From Congeria kusceri (lineage: Eukaryota; Mollusca; Bivalvia; Myida; Dreissenidae): a DNA stretch of 64,000 nt. Made by a program: the position numbers and the translations under genes. Numbering within the stretch: position 1 is the first letter of the stretch; every line of letters begins with the position of its first letter. The notes below the pieces were generated by a model. It did no database searches, was not told the DNA's origin, and saw only the letters and a list, made by a program, of their open reading frames with translations. Positions 1 through 12,875 of this stretch are shown one piece after another. The stretch lies in NCBI GenBank assembly GCA_027627225.1, contig CM051029.1:3396404-3460403 (forward strand), given 5' to 3'.

Positions 1-37
1 AGTAGTAGTAGAAGTAGTAGTAGTAATATTAGTTGTT

Positions 38-98
<61 letters not shown>

Positions 99-145
99 CA
101 GTAGTAGTAGTAGCAGTAGTAGTAGAAGTAGTAGTAGTAGTAGTC

Positions 146-180
<35 letters not shown>

Positions 181-190
181 TGTAGTACTA
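1..190. repeat. (AGT)n trinucleotide microsatellite
   Basis: Nearly uninterrupted AGT/TAG triplets with a few single-base changes, fading into TTG-rich triplets by about position 270. It runs into the left edge, so its full length is unknown. It lies 3' of the partial secreted-protein gene, in a presumed intron or flank. Confidence 0.95.
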
Positions 191-481
191 GTTGTTGTTC
201 TAGTAGGTATTGTTGTTGTTTAAGCAGCACCATACGTAGCCCTAGTAATAGTAGAAGTTGTTGCTGTTGTTGTTTTTTTGTAACAAGTATGCCTTTTAAA
301 TACTATTATCTTAAAACTAAAGGCACGATGGACAATTTTTAAGGTTTGAAAGATAACACAATATTTGACTTGCTTCCCCTATCGGATGAATGCAATTGTG
401 ACTAACAGTTATATAGATCTAATTGAAATAAAATATGTTATACAAAAAAACTCGATAAAAAGTGAGTTCTGTTTTATGTAC

Positions 482-776
482 CTTCCACACTGTATGTTTC
501 GTAACTGATGTCTTTTGTTCCGTACTTTGCAAGAGCAAATAAGGGGATATCCGACAACAGACATTCTTTTGTTGCCATCTTGTAGCTAATGCTCGCGCAT
601 AAGGGATCCGAATTACACTCAGCGGAACATAAAATTGCAGAGCGTGACGTCAAGGTCTTGTATGATGACGTAAGCAGAAACGATTGTGTTTTCATAAACC
701 GAGAATTTCTACAGAATACATATCCAGAAGATAAACAAGTAAGGCAAAACACCACAAGATATGTGCTTGCCTTCAT
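482..776 (-). CDS. First exon of a secreted PAN/apple-like protein (partial gene)
   Basis: Exon 1 only; later exons would lie left of position 1. I place the start at 776 because the product then begins MKAST, aligning with MDAST of the paralogue at 4142; an upstream in-frame ATG at 812 also exists. The product has a hydrophobic signal peptide (about residues 1-21), then a PAN/apple-like Cys pattern with the motif CSAECNSDPLCASISYK and a later C-L-L. The exon ends in phase 1 at a GT donor (GAAG|gtacat), the same phase as its paralogue. The two genes are direct repeats about 3.4 kb apart and most residues match, so this is a local gene duplication. The missing part is expected to encode a FAMeT-like domain, as in the neighbour (inference). 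The function of such mollusc secreted proteins is not established. Confidence 0.7.
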
Positions 777-869
777 GCTGACAACCGTTATACTGTTGAA
801 TTGTTTCCACACCGTTGGTTTTATAGTTTTATTTCATAATACATTATGTTGCACGTATAACTATTTATA

Positions 870-2138
870 ATATGCCAATCAATATATTGGAATAACGTGT
901 TTACATAACTCAATGACCCATTTGGTAATTCATTCCAACAAAAGGCAGCATATACACTAATTTCCCATATAAATCGTTTACAAATATCTATTGTTCAGTT
1001 ACAATAGGAAATAACAAGCAATTTCCAAAACAGTTTAAACTATCGAAACATTCATTATAGGTCGGTTTTATAATTGAAAGTTAGTTTATTAAGTGCATGG
1101 TTTTTAAATGAGACGGCGGTTCAAACTTAATATACAATTTACTAAAACACCACAAGATGTACATATTTTTTATTAAAAACATATTAAATATTACATTTAG
1201 ACGAATGCAGTTTTTATCAAGCTGTGGGTCACTTCAGTTTTAAAATATTTCTTTAAGTTATATGTTAACGCATTAACGTTTATAACATGTCAATCAATAT
1301 TTAAAAAAAAACAGCTCCTTTTATTTGCATAACTAATACAACCAATATGGGTATACAGAAGAACAAACGAATATAAAACCGTGGGGTTTTATTTGCATAA
1401 CTAATACAACCAATGAGGGTATACAGAAGAACAAACGAATATAGAACCGTGAGGTTTTATTTGCACAACTAATACAACTAATGAGGGTATACAGAAGAAC
1501 AGACGAGTATAGAACCGTGAGGTTTCGGATTGGCGAGGAAACGGCGTTGATCCACCTAAGTTTAAATGATTATATTCTAACCGTTCATAAACTAAAATAT
1601 ATTGTTGCATTATTAATTAATCTATTATAAACCATGGTATCAAGGTTCGTCTGTCGAAGAACGCAAAAGCTTCATTCCATAGTTAACAGCAAAACATCAG
1701 AGATGTTCTTCTTTTGGATAAATGTATATGGTTATCTATATACATGCATATATTAACCCTTTAAATTGAATATGCCTCGATAGAAAAAATAATGAAACAG
1801 TTTGCCATAGTATTTACACTTCTTAACCGTTTCGTCATCCGAAAAAAGAATTACTAATTTTTAATCGAAAAACTATTTGAAATACTAAAATTAAAGCAAT
1901 TCTAACACTTTCAAAACGTGCATTGACAAGAAGCTATAAGGACTTCTAATAATAATATGTATTGTGAGTCGTCAAACAGGAATATACAACATGTAGTAAT
2001 TATTGTAACATACGTTGGAGGGTAGAAAGTAGGCACGTATTTTTATCAATGGTCAATTATCATTATTGAACATCATGTAAAAGCATAAAATGAGAACCAC
2101 ATTTCGTTTGGCTTAATGTCTCACTTCAAAAACCATAC
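870..2138. other. Intergenic, no gene seen
   Basis: AT-rich sequence between the two secreted-protein genes. The only structure I see is the three-copy repeat listed separately at 1319-1527. No open frame here has splice sites or a recognisable motif. Confidence 0.5.
1319..1527. repeat. Tandem repeat, ~69-bp unit, about 3 copies
   Basis: The string TTTTATTTGCATAACTAATA recurs at about 1319, 1387 and 1456. Each copy carries GGGTATACAGAAGAACA and ends in ACCGTGRGGTTT. The copies differ by a few substitutions. Confidence 0.85.
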
Positions 2139-4142
2139 CTAACACTTCGGACAACAGTTTTGATTGTTCCATTCTCGCCTAAAATACACTAATATACAGT
2201 AAATATCATACATGCTTTGGTCTTCGGAAATTCTTGTCGATCTGATGAATATTGCAAGCACGTCAGCGATTGAAACTCCTGAAATAAAAATACCGGTATA
2301 TAGATACATTCTATCAATTGGGTACAAATTCATACTTCATAAAATAAAGAAATGACACATTAAAAAAAAATACGAAAGGTATCTATCGATGCCGATTTTA
2401 ATATACGAGGCTTCAAATCAATCTGGATTGAATAACCATTCATAGATTCGGGATATCCGGGGTAGTAATTGCAATAGCTAAAATAATTCAAGATAAGCCG
2501 CGAATAAACTCGGTCCGGAATTAACTTATCGTTCATGGACTCGGGATATCCGGGGTCGTTTCCGCTGGCGAAGTAGAACTGGGGGTAGGGCGAACGCAGG
2601 TCGATGTCACATTGGTGGAGCTGTTTTGAATCGACTACCAGAGTGAAAATTCGATCGTATGAACACACCGAGTACGGTGTGCACGAGAAGAAGTGGCGAC
2701 CGCTATGACTACAGTTAAATAACAAAGATAAATAAATACATTTATTTTACTTATTACTAAAATAAATTATGCGCCGACAAATTAAATCCATTTAATATAA
2801 AAGAAGATTGTTCTGTATATTTTGCATTCATTACATGTATCAACATGCAATATGGAATTGGAAAAAAAACTCTTGTCCGTCTGTCTTTCTGTCCGTCCGC
2901 GTAACTGTGTGTTTATTGTGACATCTTAATACCAAATATGGTTATTGAAATTAATGCAAATAACATATATTTTGCTTAAGCTACGCATTTGGTTTAATTT
3001 AAGAAATATGAAGCTTATGTGGTTTACCCTTCCAAGGAAAAGAGCTGGAAGTCATGCGCAAGAAGGGTTGACCATGAGGAGGAGTTCAGCACCCTTCCTT
3101 TGTCAAACCAGCTGGACAGGTTGCTCCCCTGTCCGTCAAAGATGATGTACTTCACCTGGTTGCCTTTGTAGAAGGCAAGTTTGACCTGCATGACAACGTA
3201 GTTGTCAACAACTCATGCATAACATACATGTTGTATTTAACTCATGAAATATTACTAAATTGACATTAATGCTATGAATTACTAATTTGATTTTAATGCT
3301 ACGAATTGTATTTAAAAGTGTGTGTATTTAGATGTTAATAAGGTGATGTCTCTGGGGTTTCGTTATTCGTATATTTAAGGCGTGAACAATTAATATTCAC
3401 ACATTTAGTTACATTTTAGATCAATAACTACCTTCCTGATATTGAGCGCACTCCAAGAGTCGACGATCGGATGTCTGAAGTGTTTGGTGCATGACGAGGT
3501 CGTTAGCGACTTGCACGTGACGTCAGTAGTGGTCACGTCATTTCCAGTCAACCAGGCCGTCTTGACCTGTACACCTATTTCTGGAGTACCTCGAAATACC
3601 AACATCCAATCTAGAAAAAGAAATATTTAGAAAGGCAAATGCATATTGGTTATTATGAAGTTATATTATGTAAGGACTGATAATAAACTAAAATACTACT
3701 ACGCCCGATGTCAGACTACAAAGAACTACCAAAATAACCGCTTCAAAAGTGATCTTCCAGTTGTATTTTCGTTTACAATATTATATAGTTGAAATAAAAA
3801 TGATTTACACTCAATTTGAAGAAGACGAACATATGTTAACGTACCGGCCATACTGTAGGTTTCGGAACTGACGTCTTCAGTTCCATATTTTGATAAAACT
3901 GCTACCAAAGGGAGTTCCGACAGCATGCATTCTTTTGTTGCCGTCTTGTAACTAATACTTGCACATAATGGATCCGAATTACACTCAGCAGAACAAGCAA
4001 ATGCAGAACGTGACTTCACGGTCTTGTATGACGACGTCAGTGAAAATGATTGTGTTTTAATAAACCGAGAATTTCTACAGACTACAAATCCAGATGATAA
4101 ACAAGTAAGGAAACAAACTGCAAGATATGTACTTGCATCCAT
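2139..4142 (-). CDS. Secreted PAN/apple-like plus FAMeT-like domain protein, five exons
   Basis: Exons read on the minus strand: 3845-4142 (start ATG), 3432-3610, 3028-3185, 2437-2708, 2139-2278 (stop). All junctions are GT/AG and all phases agree, giving about 348 residues. Exon 1 encodes a signal peptide (about 1-20) and a PAN/apple-like Cys pattern (CSAECNSDPLC...KECML). Exons 2-5 match the mollusc FAMeT-like fold (Methyltransf_FA): W-MLVFRGT, then HPIVDSWSALNI, then YIIFDGQGSNLSSWF and SSSWSTL, then GRHFF...CSYD...LVVDS, ending SIADVLAIFIR. Despite the family name, no methyltransferase activity should be assumed; the fold is usually found in extracellular proteins. Exon 4 contains GYPESMN twice about 30 residues apart, a small internal duplication. 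The exon 4 donor (GAATG|gttatt) is the least certain junction. Single-copy in this window and outside the large duplication. Confidence 0.72.
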
Positions 4143-5641
4143 GCTGACAAACTTATTCTGTTACATTTATTTCATATTATCCGTTTTATAGGTTTTCGTT
4201 GTTGAATTTATGTTTTCGAGATTGGTCTTGTTACTGTCATAGCACTGACTCCAGCGTTGCTGAAGTTGAATGACTTTGTTTAGGCCATAACACAGATTAT
4301 ACATTTACACAACATTTGATAATTTTTTTGAAAGGGTTTGATGGGTAAAACACTGGATTTATATGCTATTTATAGACTATTATTTGTTCCATGAAATATT
4401 TAAACAAGGTGTACAAATAAATATTTCGAAGCATAGTGCAGAACAGACCAATTGTTTTCGTTTTCCGCTATACCAACATTAAGCCATTTATCACAAACAA
4501 TAGCAACCCATGCAGACAAATGTAATAAAACAACTCTATTCAAATACCGTCACCATTTACGCAGAAAATCATGAACAATGTGATATAATTGGACTGGTTA
4601 GAACATGCGTAAGCACAATCAGTTCTATTTTTGCAGTGCATGTATCCGTACCAGAACTAATACATTGTGACTGCTGACATTTTTTTATTCGAAGTGTCTG
4701 CATTAGCTGAGTTCATGTGGCATTCAGGCTGTTAGAACCGATTTTAATAAGAGGTTATTTTCTTATTTTATAATTACTGACGGAAGTGTTTTAATAGTTT
4801 TGTTCGGCATGTGTTGGGCTATCCATTTTATAAATGTATACAATTTGAAGTATATACAATTGTTAACATTGTATAAGGATTACTATGTGCAACATTGTCA
4901 TCGATTATAAAATGACAATCAATGTTTGCTATCAACATTTCACTTTCTGAGTTTAACATTTTTTTGTGTATAATTGTTAAACTTTGCTAAGGAGTCGATG
5001 TTTAAATTAGCATATATCCTAGCAAAGTGCACGTGCATTTCCTACATGATTTTCAAATTTAATTTCTTATTTGAAGTTCTTATTATAAAAATGTTTATAT
5101 TAACCATCGCATTGATATTCATATTATCATATCGTCCAGCGAAAGCCAAAAGTGCCTATCAGCCTTCTCTGCACATATGCTGATTCCGCCTTTCGGCAAT
5201 CAATGGACGAATTATAACCTATCAAATTTACAAATAGAAGCACTCCATTATCATTTTCAAATGTAATATCGTATATGAGCGATAAATGTATACTGCTTGT
5301 ATTGTGCCTTCTACTGATGCTGTAATGCTGAAAAACTAGTATAATTTTTCTTTAAGACACCAAGTACTGGTTATACCAAGCAAGTGGACGCGAAATAGTC
5401 TTAATGGACATCTGACGGACAACAAAATCGAGATAAAACCAATAGGTTTAAACAACTAATAACAACACGTTTAATATATACCTGGGGATAGAGTTATCAT
5501 TAGTATCTTTGTTTCGTAATATAATGATCATCATTAATTAAACGACGGCAAATTTTATTTTAGTATAAATGCACCAACAAAAAATAAACTAAACATGTTT
5601 TGGGTGAAATGGAATAAATATAATGTATACAGTGCAAACAG
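4143..5641. other. Intergenic, no gene seen
   Basis: AT-rich sequence upstream of the secreted-protein gene, up to the (CA)n tract. An open frame at 4974-5183 (+) is hydrophobic and AT-driven, without homology I recognise. No repeat or regulatory site stands out. Confidence 0.5.
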
Positions 5642-5667
5642 CACACACACACCCGCATGCACGCACG

Positions 5668-5728
<61 letters not shown>
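5642..5728. repeat. (CA)n microsatellite at left boundary of the duplication
   Basis: A CA run with imperfect CCGCATGCACGCACGC near its left end. Similarity to the region after 42 kb begins inside this tract. Sequence to its left (5.3-5.64 kb) is unlike the sequence left of the 42.0 kb tract. Confidence 0.95.
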
Positions 5729-5732
<4 letters not shown>

Positions 5733-5917
5733 TTGCATACGGTGCAGAGTGAGGACACAAGTCGTAGGACCTCCAAATGGGTACACCACATTCCCGTGAA
5801 GTAATTTCGACGAAAATTGGTGAGAGCGCGTCTTTTGATACAAACAATATGAATTGATACTTATTTTTTATTTTTTTTGTTTATTAAAGAGTTGGACATT
5901 TGATATGACATTGAGGA

Positions 5918-6165
5918 CTTTGGACACACCGACTCGCACTGAGGACCCAAGCAGACTGAGGACTAAGGACAGTGGGGACGCCACACACACGCACATTGAG
6001 GACTCCACCCACTTGAACACACTGACTCGCACTGAGGACTAAGGACAGTGGGGACGCCACACACACGCACATTGAGGACTCCACCCACTTGGACACACCG
6101 ACTCACACTGAGGACTAAGGACAGTGGGGACGCCACACACACGCACATTGAGGACCCCCACCCAA
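5918..6165. repeat. 76-bp tandem repeat, about 3 copies (unit 1)
   Basis: GACTAAGGACAGTGGGGACG recurs at 5961, 6037 and 6113, a 76-bp period. Each copy continues with CACACACGCACATTGAGGA and CTCCACCCACTT. A short GAGGAC submotif recurs within each unit. Confidence 0.9.
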
Positions 6166-6784
6166 TGACAGTTTAGAACAATACGCACCTTTAATTAAGA
6201 ATATATTACATTTTATGATATTCATTTTAAAATATAGAATCTGAAATTTTTAGATTACGTATAATGTATTAGAATGCTCCATTTATGTACATCCTTAAAA
6301 AGCTATGATGGTAACCATGTGCGACATATTCTACCTGCACGTTTTTAAACAGAAGCGCATTGAAACTGAAAAAAACGAAGATTATAAAAATAAAATGTAT
6401 AATTGATAAGGTTTGATCACCTTATTTTGTTTTCGTCCCGAATATACATTGTTGTTGGGTAATTTTATTTTATTCAAAGCACTCGGGACAATCCATGCAC
6501 ACCCAGCGTCTTCGTCCTCTCTTTGACGTAGTTAACCGTAGCTTTCAAACGTTATGTTGATGCGGTGTCGAGCGTTGCGGCTGATTTCTGAGAGTTAGGC
6601 CAGAGTTTTTAATAAGTTGTTTAACGGAAGCGCCGAATCAAATTTGCCGAAAAGTGAAATAAAAATAAAAAGGGATTTTATATTTTATTTTTATGTTCTG
6701 CGCCGCTCTTTACAAAAGTACCGACCTGAAAAAAAGTACATAATACCTTAAGTTAACTTCCCGTTAAAACGTTGAATGTTGTGG

Positions 6785-7262
6785 TCAATGATGCGGTCTA
6801 TTTAAGGCAGGTGTGGTGCATGCTATGGTCGATTTCAGGCAGGTGGGCCGAACATTGAGGCCGATTTCAAACAAGTGAGATAGAGCTTTACGGCAGATTT
6901 CAGACAGGTGGGATCGAACGTTGCGGAAGATTTCAGGCAGCTGGAATCCAGTGTTGTTGTCGATTTCATTCAGGTGGGATCGAGCGTTGCAACTGATTTC
7001 AGACATGTAAGATCGAGCGTTTCGGCAGTTTTCAGGCAGGTGGGATCGAGCGTTGCGGCCTATTTCATGGAAGTGGGATAAGCGTTGTGGCCGATTTCAG
7101 ATAAGTGGAATCGAACTTTGCGGCCCATTTCAAAAAGGTGGGATCGAGCGTTGCTGTCGATTTCAGGCAGGTGGAATCGAGCGGCGCGGCATATTTCAGA
7201 CAGGTGGTATCGAGCGCTCTTTTGCGGCCGATATCAGGCAGGTGGGCTCGAGATGGCGATAG
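6785..7262. repeat. 33-bp minisatellite, about 14 diverged copies (unit 1)
   Basis: The consensus is GATTTCAGGCAGGTGGGATC followed by GAGCGTTGCGGCC. The period is 33 bp (11 codons), so long open frames appear on both strands; I treat these as artefacts of the repeat. Individual copies differ by several substitutions. One unit near 7200-7230 carries a short insertion. Confidence 0.9.
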
Positions 7263-8937
7263 CAAATTGTTGGACTACCATGCGATTCACTGATTATATC
7301 ATTCTTTGTGGAATTTATATTGCGACAGAGACCAATGTGTTTTTTAATACATATTTATAGGTTTGTTTTAATATATAGATTAAAAAAAACAAAAAACAAA
7401 AAACAATTAAGCGAATTAATATCTTTTTCAAGACGCGGAACGTGGCATGGCTAATAATAGACGCTTGAAACGCATACGTAAATAACGGTATTTGATCTTT
7501 GGTCTGCTAAGAATAGAATGGAACAGAACAGCTTATTATATTTTCAAGTGCGTGCACACCGTCTTCATCACATAATATAATACAACAAACATAACATAGC
7601 GTAGTGCTGGAGAAATATACATACTTTCCAATCGTATACATGCTCGAAAAAAAAGTAATTAAAGGATGAACATCGTTTTAATAATTAACGCAATTTGGTA
7701 CATTTTTAACTTTTAAAGCTGATAAGGCTCCGAAGATTAAAGGCATCTGTTTTATTAGTTGAGGTCAAGGGCGGTGTAAATGTAAAGACAGAAGGCTCTA
7801 CATAGAAAACTATTAAATATATAAATATACTCCGGATAATAGTATAGCAATTGCAAATAATGACAAAATGATATACGTCAACAGTTTAGTTACAAAGTCT
7901 ACATTATCCGTTTCTTGGAATTCAGTTATATCCGAGTTGAAGTCCCTTTATCAAATATGAGTCTACACATAAAAAAATGAACAATGAGATTTGGTTAAAC
8001 TTAGAAATAAAGGTTCGTCATTATGTGATGATTTTCCATTTACAGACACAACGTTGAGCTATTTTCTATTTTCTCTAAAAAAGCGTCTATAATTCGCAAA
8101 TCCACGAACAGTTAGCAGCTTTCTAATGTCTGATGCCCGATTAAACTGTCCGACAGCAAAAGAAAGCGAAGTACGGAAGTAAGGTTTGAAAAAAAAATAG
8201 CTTTAGCTTACTCATTAATATACTTTTCGTCGTTAGTACTTTGTGTAACTGCACATGTGAGTAAATGTCTATAACATGATTATGTCGGATCGGAATCGGT
8301 TTGTGTATAAAACTTACGTAACATTCGTGTCTTGTACACTTAGTCGCACCATTTAAATCTCTGTTGCTCCATTAGCATTGATTTTTAAAACATTTGAATG
8401 AATTTTGTGCTATAAGCAGACTGTTAACTTCTAGATCGAGTAGAAGTCCGGAATAAATAAATTCATACATAATAGTATATACATTAAAATCATATTATAT
8501 TTATGTCATTAATTAGAAATCTTGTTAATTTATATTCATGATATTTGCCTTGTCATTGGGCTGAAGACTGCTGCATTAGTCTGAAGTCGTAGGATGTCTA
8601 AAGTCCAACAACAAGTCAAATATGAATTCAACATATTAATGAGAATTTTATTATTTGACTTTATAAAAGTATTCATCATATTTCAGTTTAAACAGCATCA
8701 AAAACAATTATTTCGATTTATATTAACTTTTGTTCGTCAGCTTTCAGTTTCAAAATTCCATGCAAGCTCTAGCCTATGGTCAATACATTTTCTGAAAGTG
8801 GAAAACGACAACAATATGTCAAATAAAATAAATAACAATGAAACGTATCAATCCCTGAGTCAAACTTTCACTTTCAGTTTAAAACCCGCGCTCCTTAGTT
8901 TTTAGCTGAATCCTTTCTTTTCATTGTGAAGATGGTC

Positions 8938-8977
8938 TCGATGAGTTGACAGAGCAAACGCTCCGCTAACTCGTCGA
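8938..8977. other. 18-bp imperfect hairpin (copy at 45276-45315)
   Basis: TCGATGAGTTGACAGAGC pairs with GCTCCGCTAACTCGTCGA around an AAAC loop: 14 Watson-Crick pairs, two G-U and two A-C mismatches. It may be a small structured RNA, a palindromic transposon remnant or chance. Confidence 0.5.
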
Positions 8978-11900
8978 TTATATTTCCTTTCTTGTGTGCA
9001 TCTAATCCAAATATTTAAGAATAATTTAATTAATAAATATATAAATATTTTTTTAGAATAGATCTAATTTTATGAAATTCATAAACATAAGGGCCTTCTA
9101 TTGATAGAGGTATGACCACAGGAATTGGGCGCGGGGCCAAGTCACTATCCCCCTATCCCCCCACCACTACTACACCCCCCCCCTTGTGAAAAAAAATGTA
9201 ATAAATTGTGAGTTGTGAGATTTACTGGCAAGTTTCACTTTGTATTAGGCAAGCCCACTAACGAGATTCTCGTCTAATATTACTTACCAAGCCTCAAAAC
9301 AAAAGCATGCCGTTGTTTAAAAATCTTATGGAGTTTGCATGGGCAACACGAGGCTATAGTTCGGGAACCCTGCGACCGCCGCTGGTCTGCCGCACGTCTG
9401 GAGAAACTTATGAAATAATGCGATTGATGTCCATCTAACGTATATTGATTTACTTTTGTTGAAACAACAAAACACCAATTACACATATAATGACATAATC
9501 GACGCAAGTGTTTCGCAAACTGTGTCATTTAAAGTCTTTTGCACCGATACTTTTTGTGCGCAGCATGACAATATGACACGTGACATACGAAACACCGTGC
9601 GTGCTTCCGCCATGTTATTACGACGCTACAAACGTTGGACGTCAGAATGTGGACGCACGATGAGGGGCTGACGCACTGCCGCCCAATAAACTACCGTAGT
9701 TGCCTGCTTTCCGACCGACGAGTCAAACCTCTCTGTCCGCATCGTGTGTTTCCGTATCCGATAAATAGTGTGCTTTTCCATTCCTACATCTGCCTCATAC
9801 GTTAAAACCGTATGGGTAAACAAAACGAGCAGCGTGCATTTTTTCCTCTCTCAGACGCACACGATGAAATACCCAATTATATATTAACTATTTTGATTAA
9901 AAGATACTTATATGGGTATGACCAACACAATTATTGTGTGTTTTAAAAGAAAGAAGGTGAATGACATTACAGTACAGTGTTCCCATTTTTAATATTCTAC
10001 TTCTTGAAACAGCATTTAAAACTGATTAAAAAAAAAAATGAAACTATAAAATTACAAGTGCTAATAACGCTGGAATACCTAAAAACGTGTCACCGAGGAT
10101 AAAGGCATGGAATAGTGCATGCGTTTACTGAAGCGTAGACGAAACAGGTAGAAGGCTTATGCAATGTACTGACACAAAGATGGCAGTTTATGACTAATAA
10201 AAATGCACGAATGCCGTAATGACACGAAATGCATTCGGCTTTAAGTAAGCAAGCTCATCATGCGATATGGATATATGTTTGTTTTGTCAAAGATTTAAAT
10301 CAGAAATAAAAGACTTTTTGGTTACAAATTATTATATATTATTATATAATATATAAGCTTCGGGGTCAGCAAGTGCCCGCAATGGAATGTCGGATATATG
10401 CCATCTCGTCAAATTTTAGTCAGACGGACATATCCCCTCCAGTGCGTATGCCCACCCGGACATATACCGCTAATTTAACAACGCGGACTTTGTCCGTCCA
10501 AAATGGAATGTTGGACATATCCCCGCACGAAAATATGTCCTCCCTCTGTGCCCCCGTTAAATCCTGGCATACCTCAGCTAGAAACAACGTTTTTGCATTT
10601 CATAATGCATACTTAATGCATTAAGAGAGTCATTAATAACATATGCTTTAACATGCAATTTATTTTAATTTCTCTGGTAATGGTATTATGTTTTAGTCTG
10701 AAATATGTGTATATAATATAAATTTAATAACAAACAGCATTAGCTCATCGAGTTAAGAAATATTACTAAATTGTTTTGCTGAATGAAATAATATGTAATT
10801 AGTTCAGTTGATTATTATATAATTATATAAATTAGAAATGCATATTAGATACTTTTTATATTTTATATCGTCATGAAATAAAGATTCTTGTATCTTCGAA
10901 CTTGTATGTTTCGTACACATGGTTCAATGCTCAAGCGTTCCATTGGTTCACATGTACCAGAAATATTGGTTATTGTAATTTATCAGTAGTTTACAGTACT
11001 GGTTCTTGTACAGACAATGCCCGATAAGCAGGCGATTACTGTATTACTAGGTCGGCGCTTTTCCGGACGCATGCCGTCTACATGGTATTGGTGTCGATCG
11101 CTGTTGAAATAGTGAATGTTTTTAAACTTGAATTATTAATTACCAATCCAAGACAATGCCTTTCGTCTACGGTGCTCGGTCGATGTGATTCCGATCGTTT
11201 TGTCTTCTGAATTCAACGTTAAAAGATGCGATTTATATGAATCGCAATTGTACGGAAATACGTGTGAAAAGTAAACGACCATACTAATTGCCGACTGGTC
11301 AATTTTATCACACTTATTTGACGGGCAGCAACCCTCCGTTGTTTCTTATAATACAGCTGTGAACGTGGATGTTACGACAGTGCTGCAAACATTTTTAAAG
11401 GGACAAATGCATTAGGTGAATTCATTATTTATAGACATTAAAACGTGTAATTTCCTTGAAACAAATGCCCCAAAGATTATTATATTCATTTTCACCGCAA
11501 CACTATTTATTTGAGCAAGAAACAACGTCTTTGAATTTTGTGATGCATTTTTAATGCATTCGATTAAGCCATTCCGGTGCGCACATGAACTTCAATAAGC
11601 GACCTATATAGCAGTCAATTGTTATTGCTTCCGGCAACGTCATAGGTTGACAGTCATACAGACTCACGCGTGTGCACGTTGAGGTTACACGTTCAATGAA
11701 TAGTAACTTTAAGCGTTGTATAGGTTGCTGTGGTAACAAATAAACAACGTGATAAGTATGTGTAAGCGAATTTCGAATGCCCTTACCTGTTTTCCATTAC
11801 AAATGTAATTAATGGATTTCCCTGCAATTGTGTCTACTATGATGTGTACTCGGATCTATCTGTGAACATGTGGTAATTGTGTAAGAACAAACCCAAGAAT

Positions 11901-12717
11901 AATGCTTACAGCAGTTTCATTTCTTGCCTAATTTTTCTTGGCTGTAACAAAAAAGTAAACATGCGCGACGATTTATGAATTCGGGTTGTGACCTTCGCTG
12001 TGACTGTCAACTCCAGCCCCACCCCACATCCGCCATCCAGGTCACGTAAAATCTTTGTTTATAGACCTTTCTTTCATTCGTGCAAACCACTTTATAAACC
12101 TTTCGTACACATTTGTTAGCAGAAAAAAATAATCTAAACTATCTACGTAGTATGCATTAGTACAAAAGAACAAATGCCAATATGTCGGGCGGTCTTCTTA
12201 TTGTCGGACGGCGGCGGGTTACCAACTTTCCAATCACCAGATCCATTGATCAATACACTTAAGTTGCAGTCATTTACAATCATTTGCTGCGACCGTCCTA
12301 TGCAAATATCTTGCGCTCACCTAAACTGTTCGGAGAACGTTTTAGCTGGTCTGTGTTCAGACGGCGATCAATAACCGTCTGGTCGCATACAATATGCAAG
12401 ATGTCGACAATAAATTTGTGAATTGTTTGTCGGCTAATAGTTGAAGACCGACTTACCTAGTTTTCAAAACATTTTTAATGAAGGGGGAAGGGGGACCGCT
12501 AATATTTTTATTGTCTATAGTTTACATGTGTCAAAATGATTTAGTTTTTCCCCTAATGCTGTCTCAACACATTTTTGTTTTTCCAATGACTTTATTTATT
12601 CAATTGATAACGTTCATTGACAATTCTTCAAATGTGTTGTACTATAATCCCTTAAATACGATTCGCATTTTAACATGCTATTACCAAACACTGACGCGTT
12701 GAAGAAGGCGAATAAGC

Positions 12718-12875
12718 AGGAACTATGTGAGAACATGTGAGAAGTGTGCGAATAAGGGAAGGACGTTGTGTGAACAAGTTAGGATAGTGTGTGAACAAGT
12801 GAGGAAAGTATGTGATTAAGGCACAGAGTGAAAACCCGAAGGGAAAGTGTGAACAAGGGGAACAGAGTGCGCAAT
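12718..12875. repeat. Degenerate relative of the 21-bp minisatellite (copy at 49056-49213)
   Basis: GTGTGTGAACAAGTTAGGAT, GTGTGTGAACAAGTGAGGAA and further decayed units match the GTGTGTGAACAAGTGGGGAC unit of the array at 22.4 kb, nearly 10 kb away. The units are too diverged for a stable period. Confidence 0.7.

Noticed and set aside
5555..5847. Open frames with long Cys-Val runs across the (CA)n tract (also 41692-42185)
   Set aside because: Direct translation of the dinucleotide repeat; several frames are equally open and no splice or start signal supports them.
7053..7360. Frames with 11-residue repeats (RPISxRWDRAL) over the 33-bp minisatellite
   Set aside because: The unit is a multiple of three, so all strands stay open by construction; same situation in the second copy.
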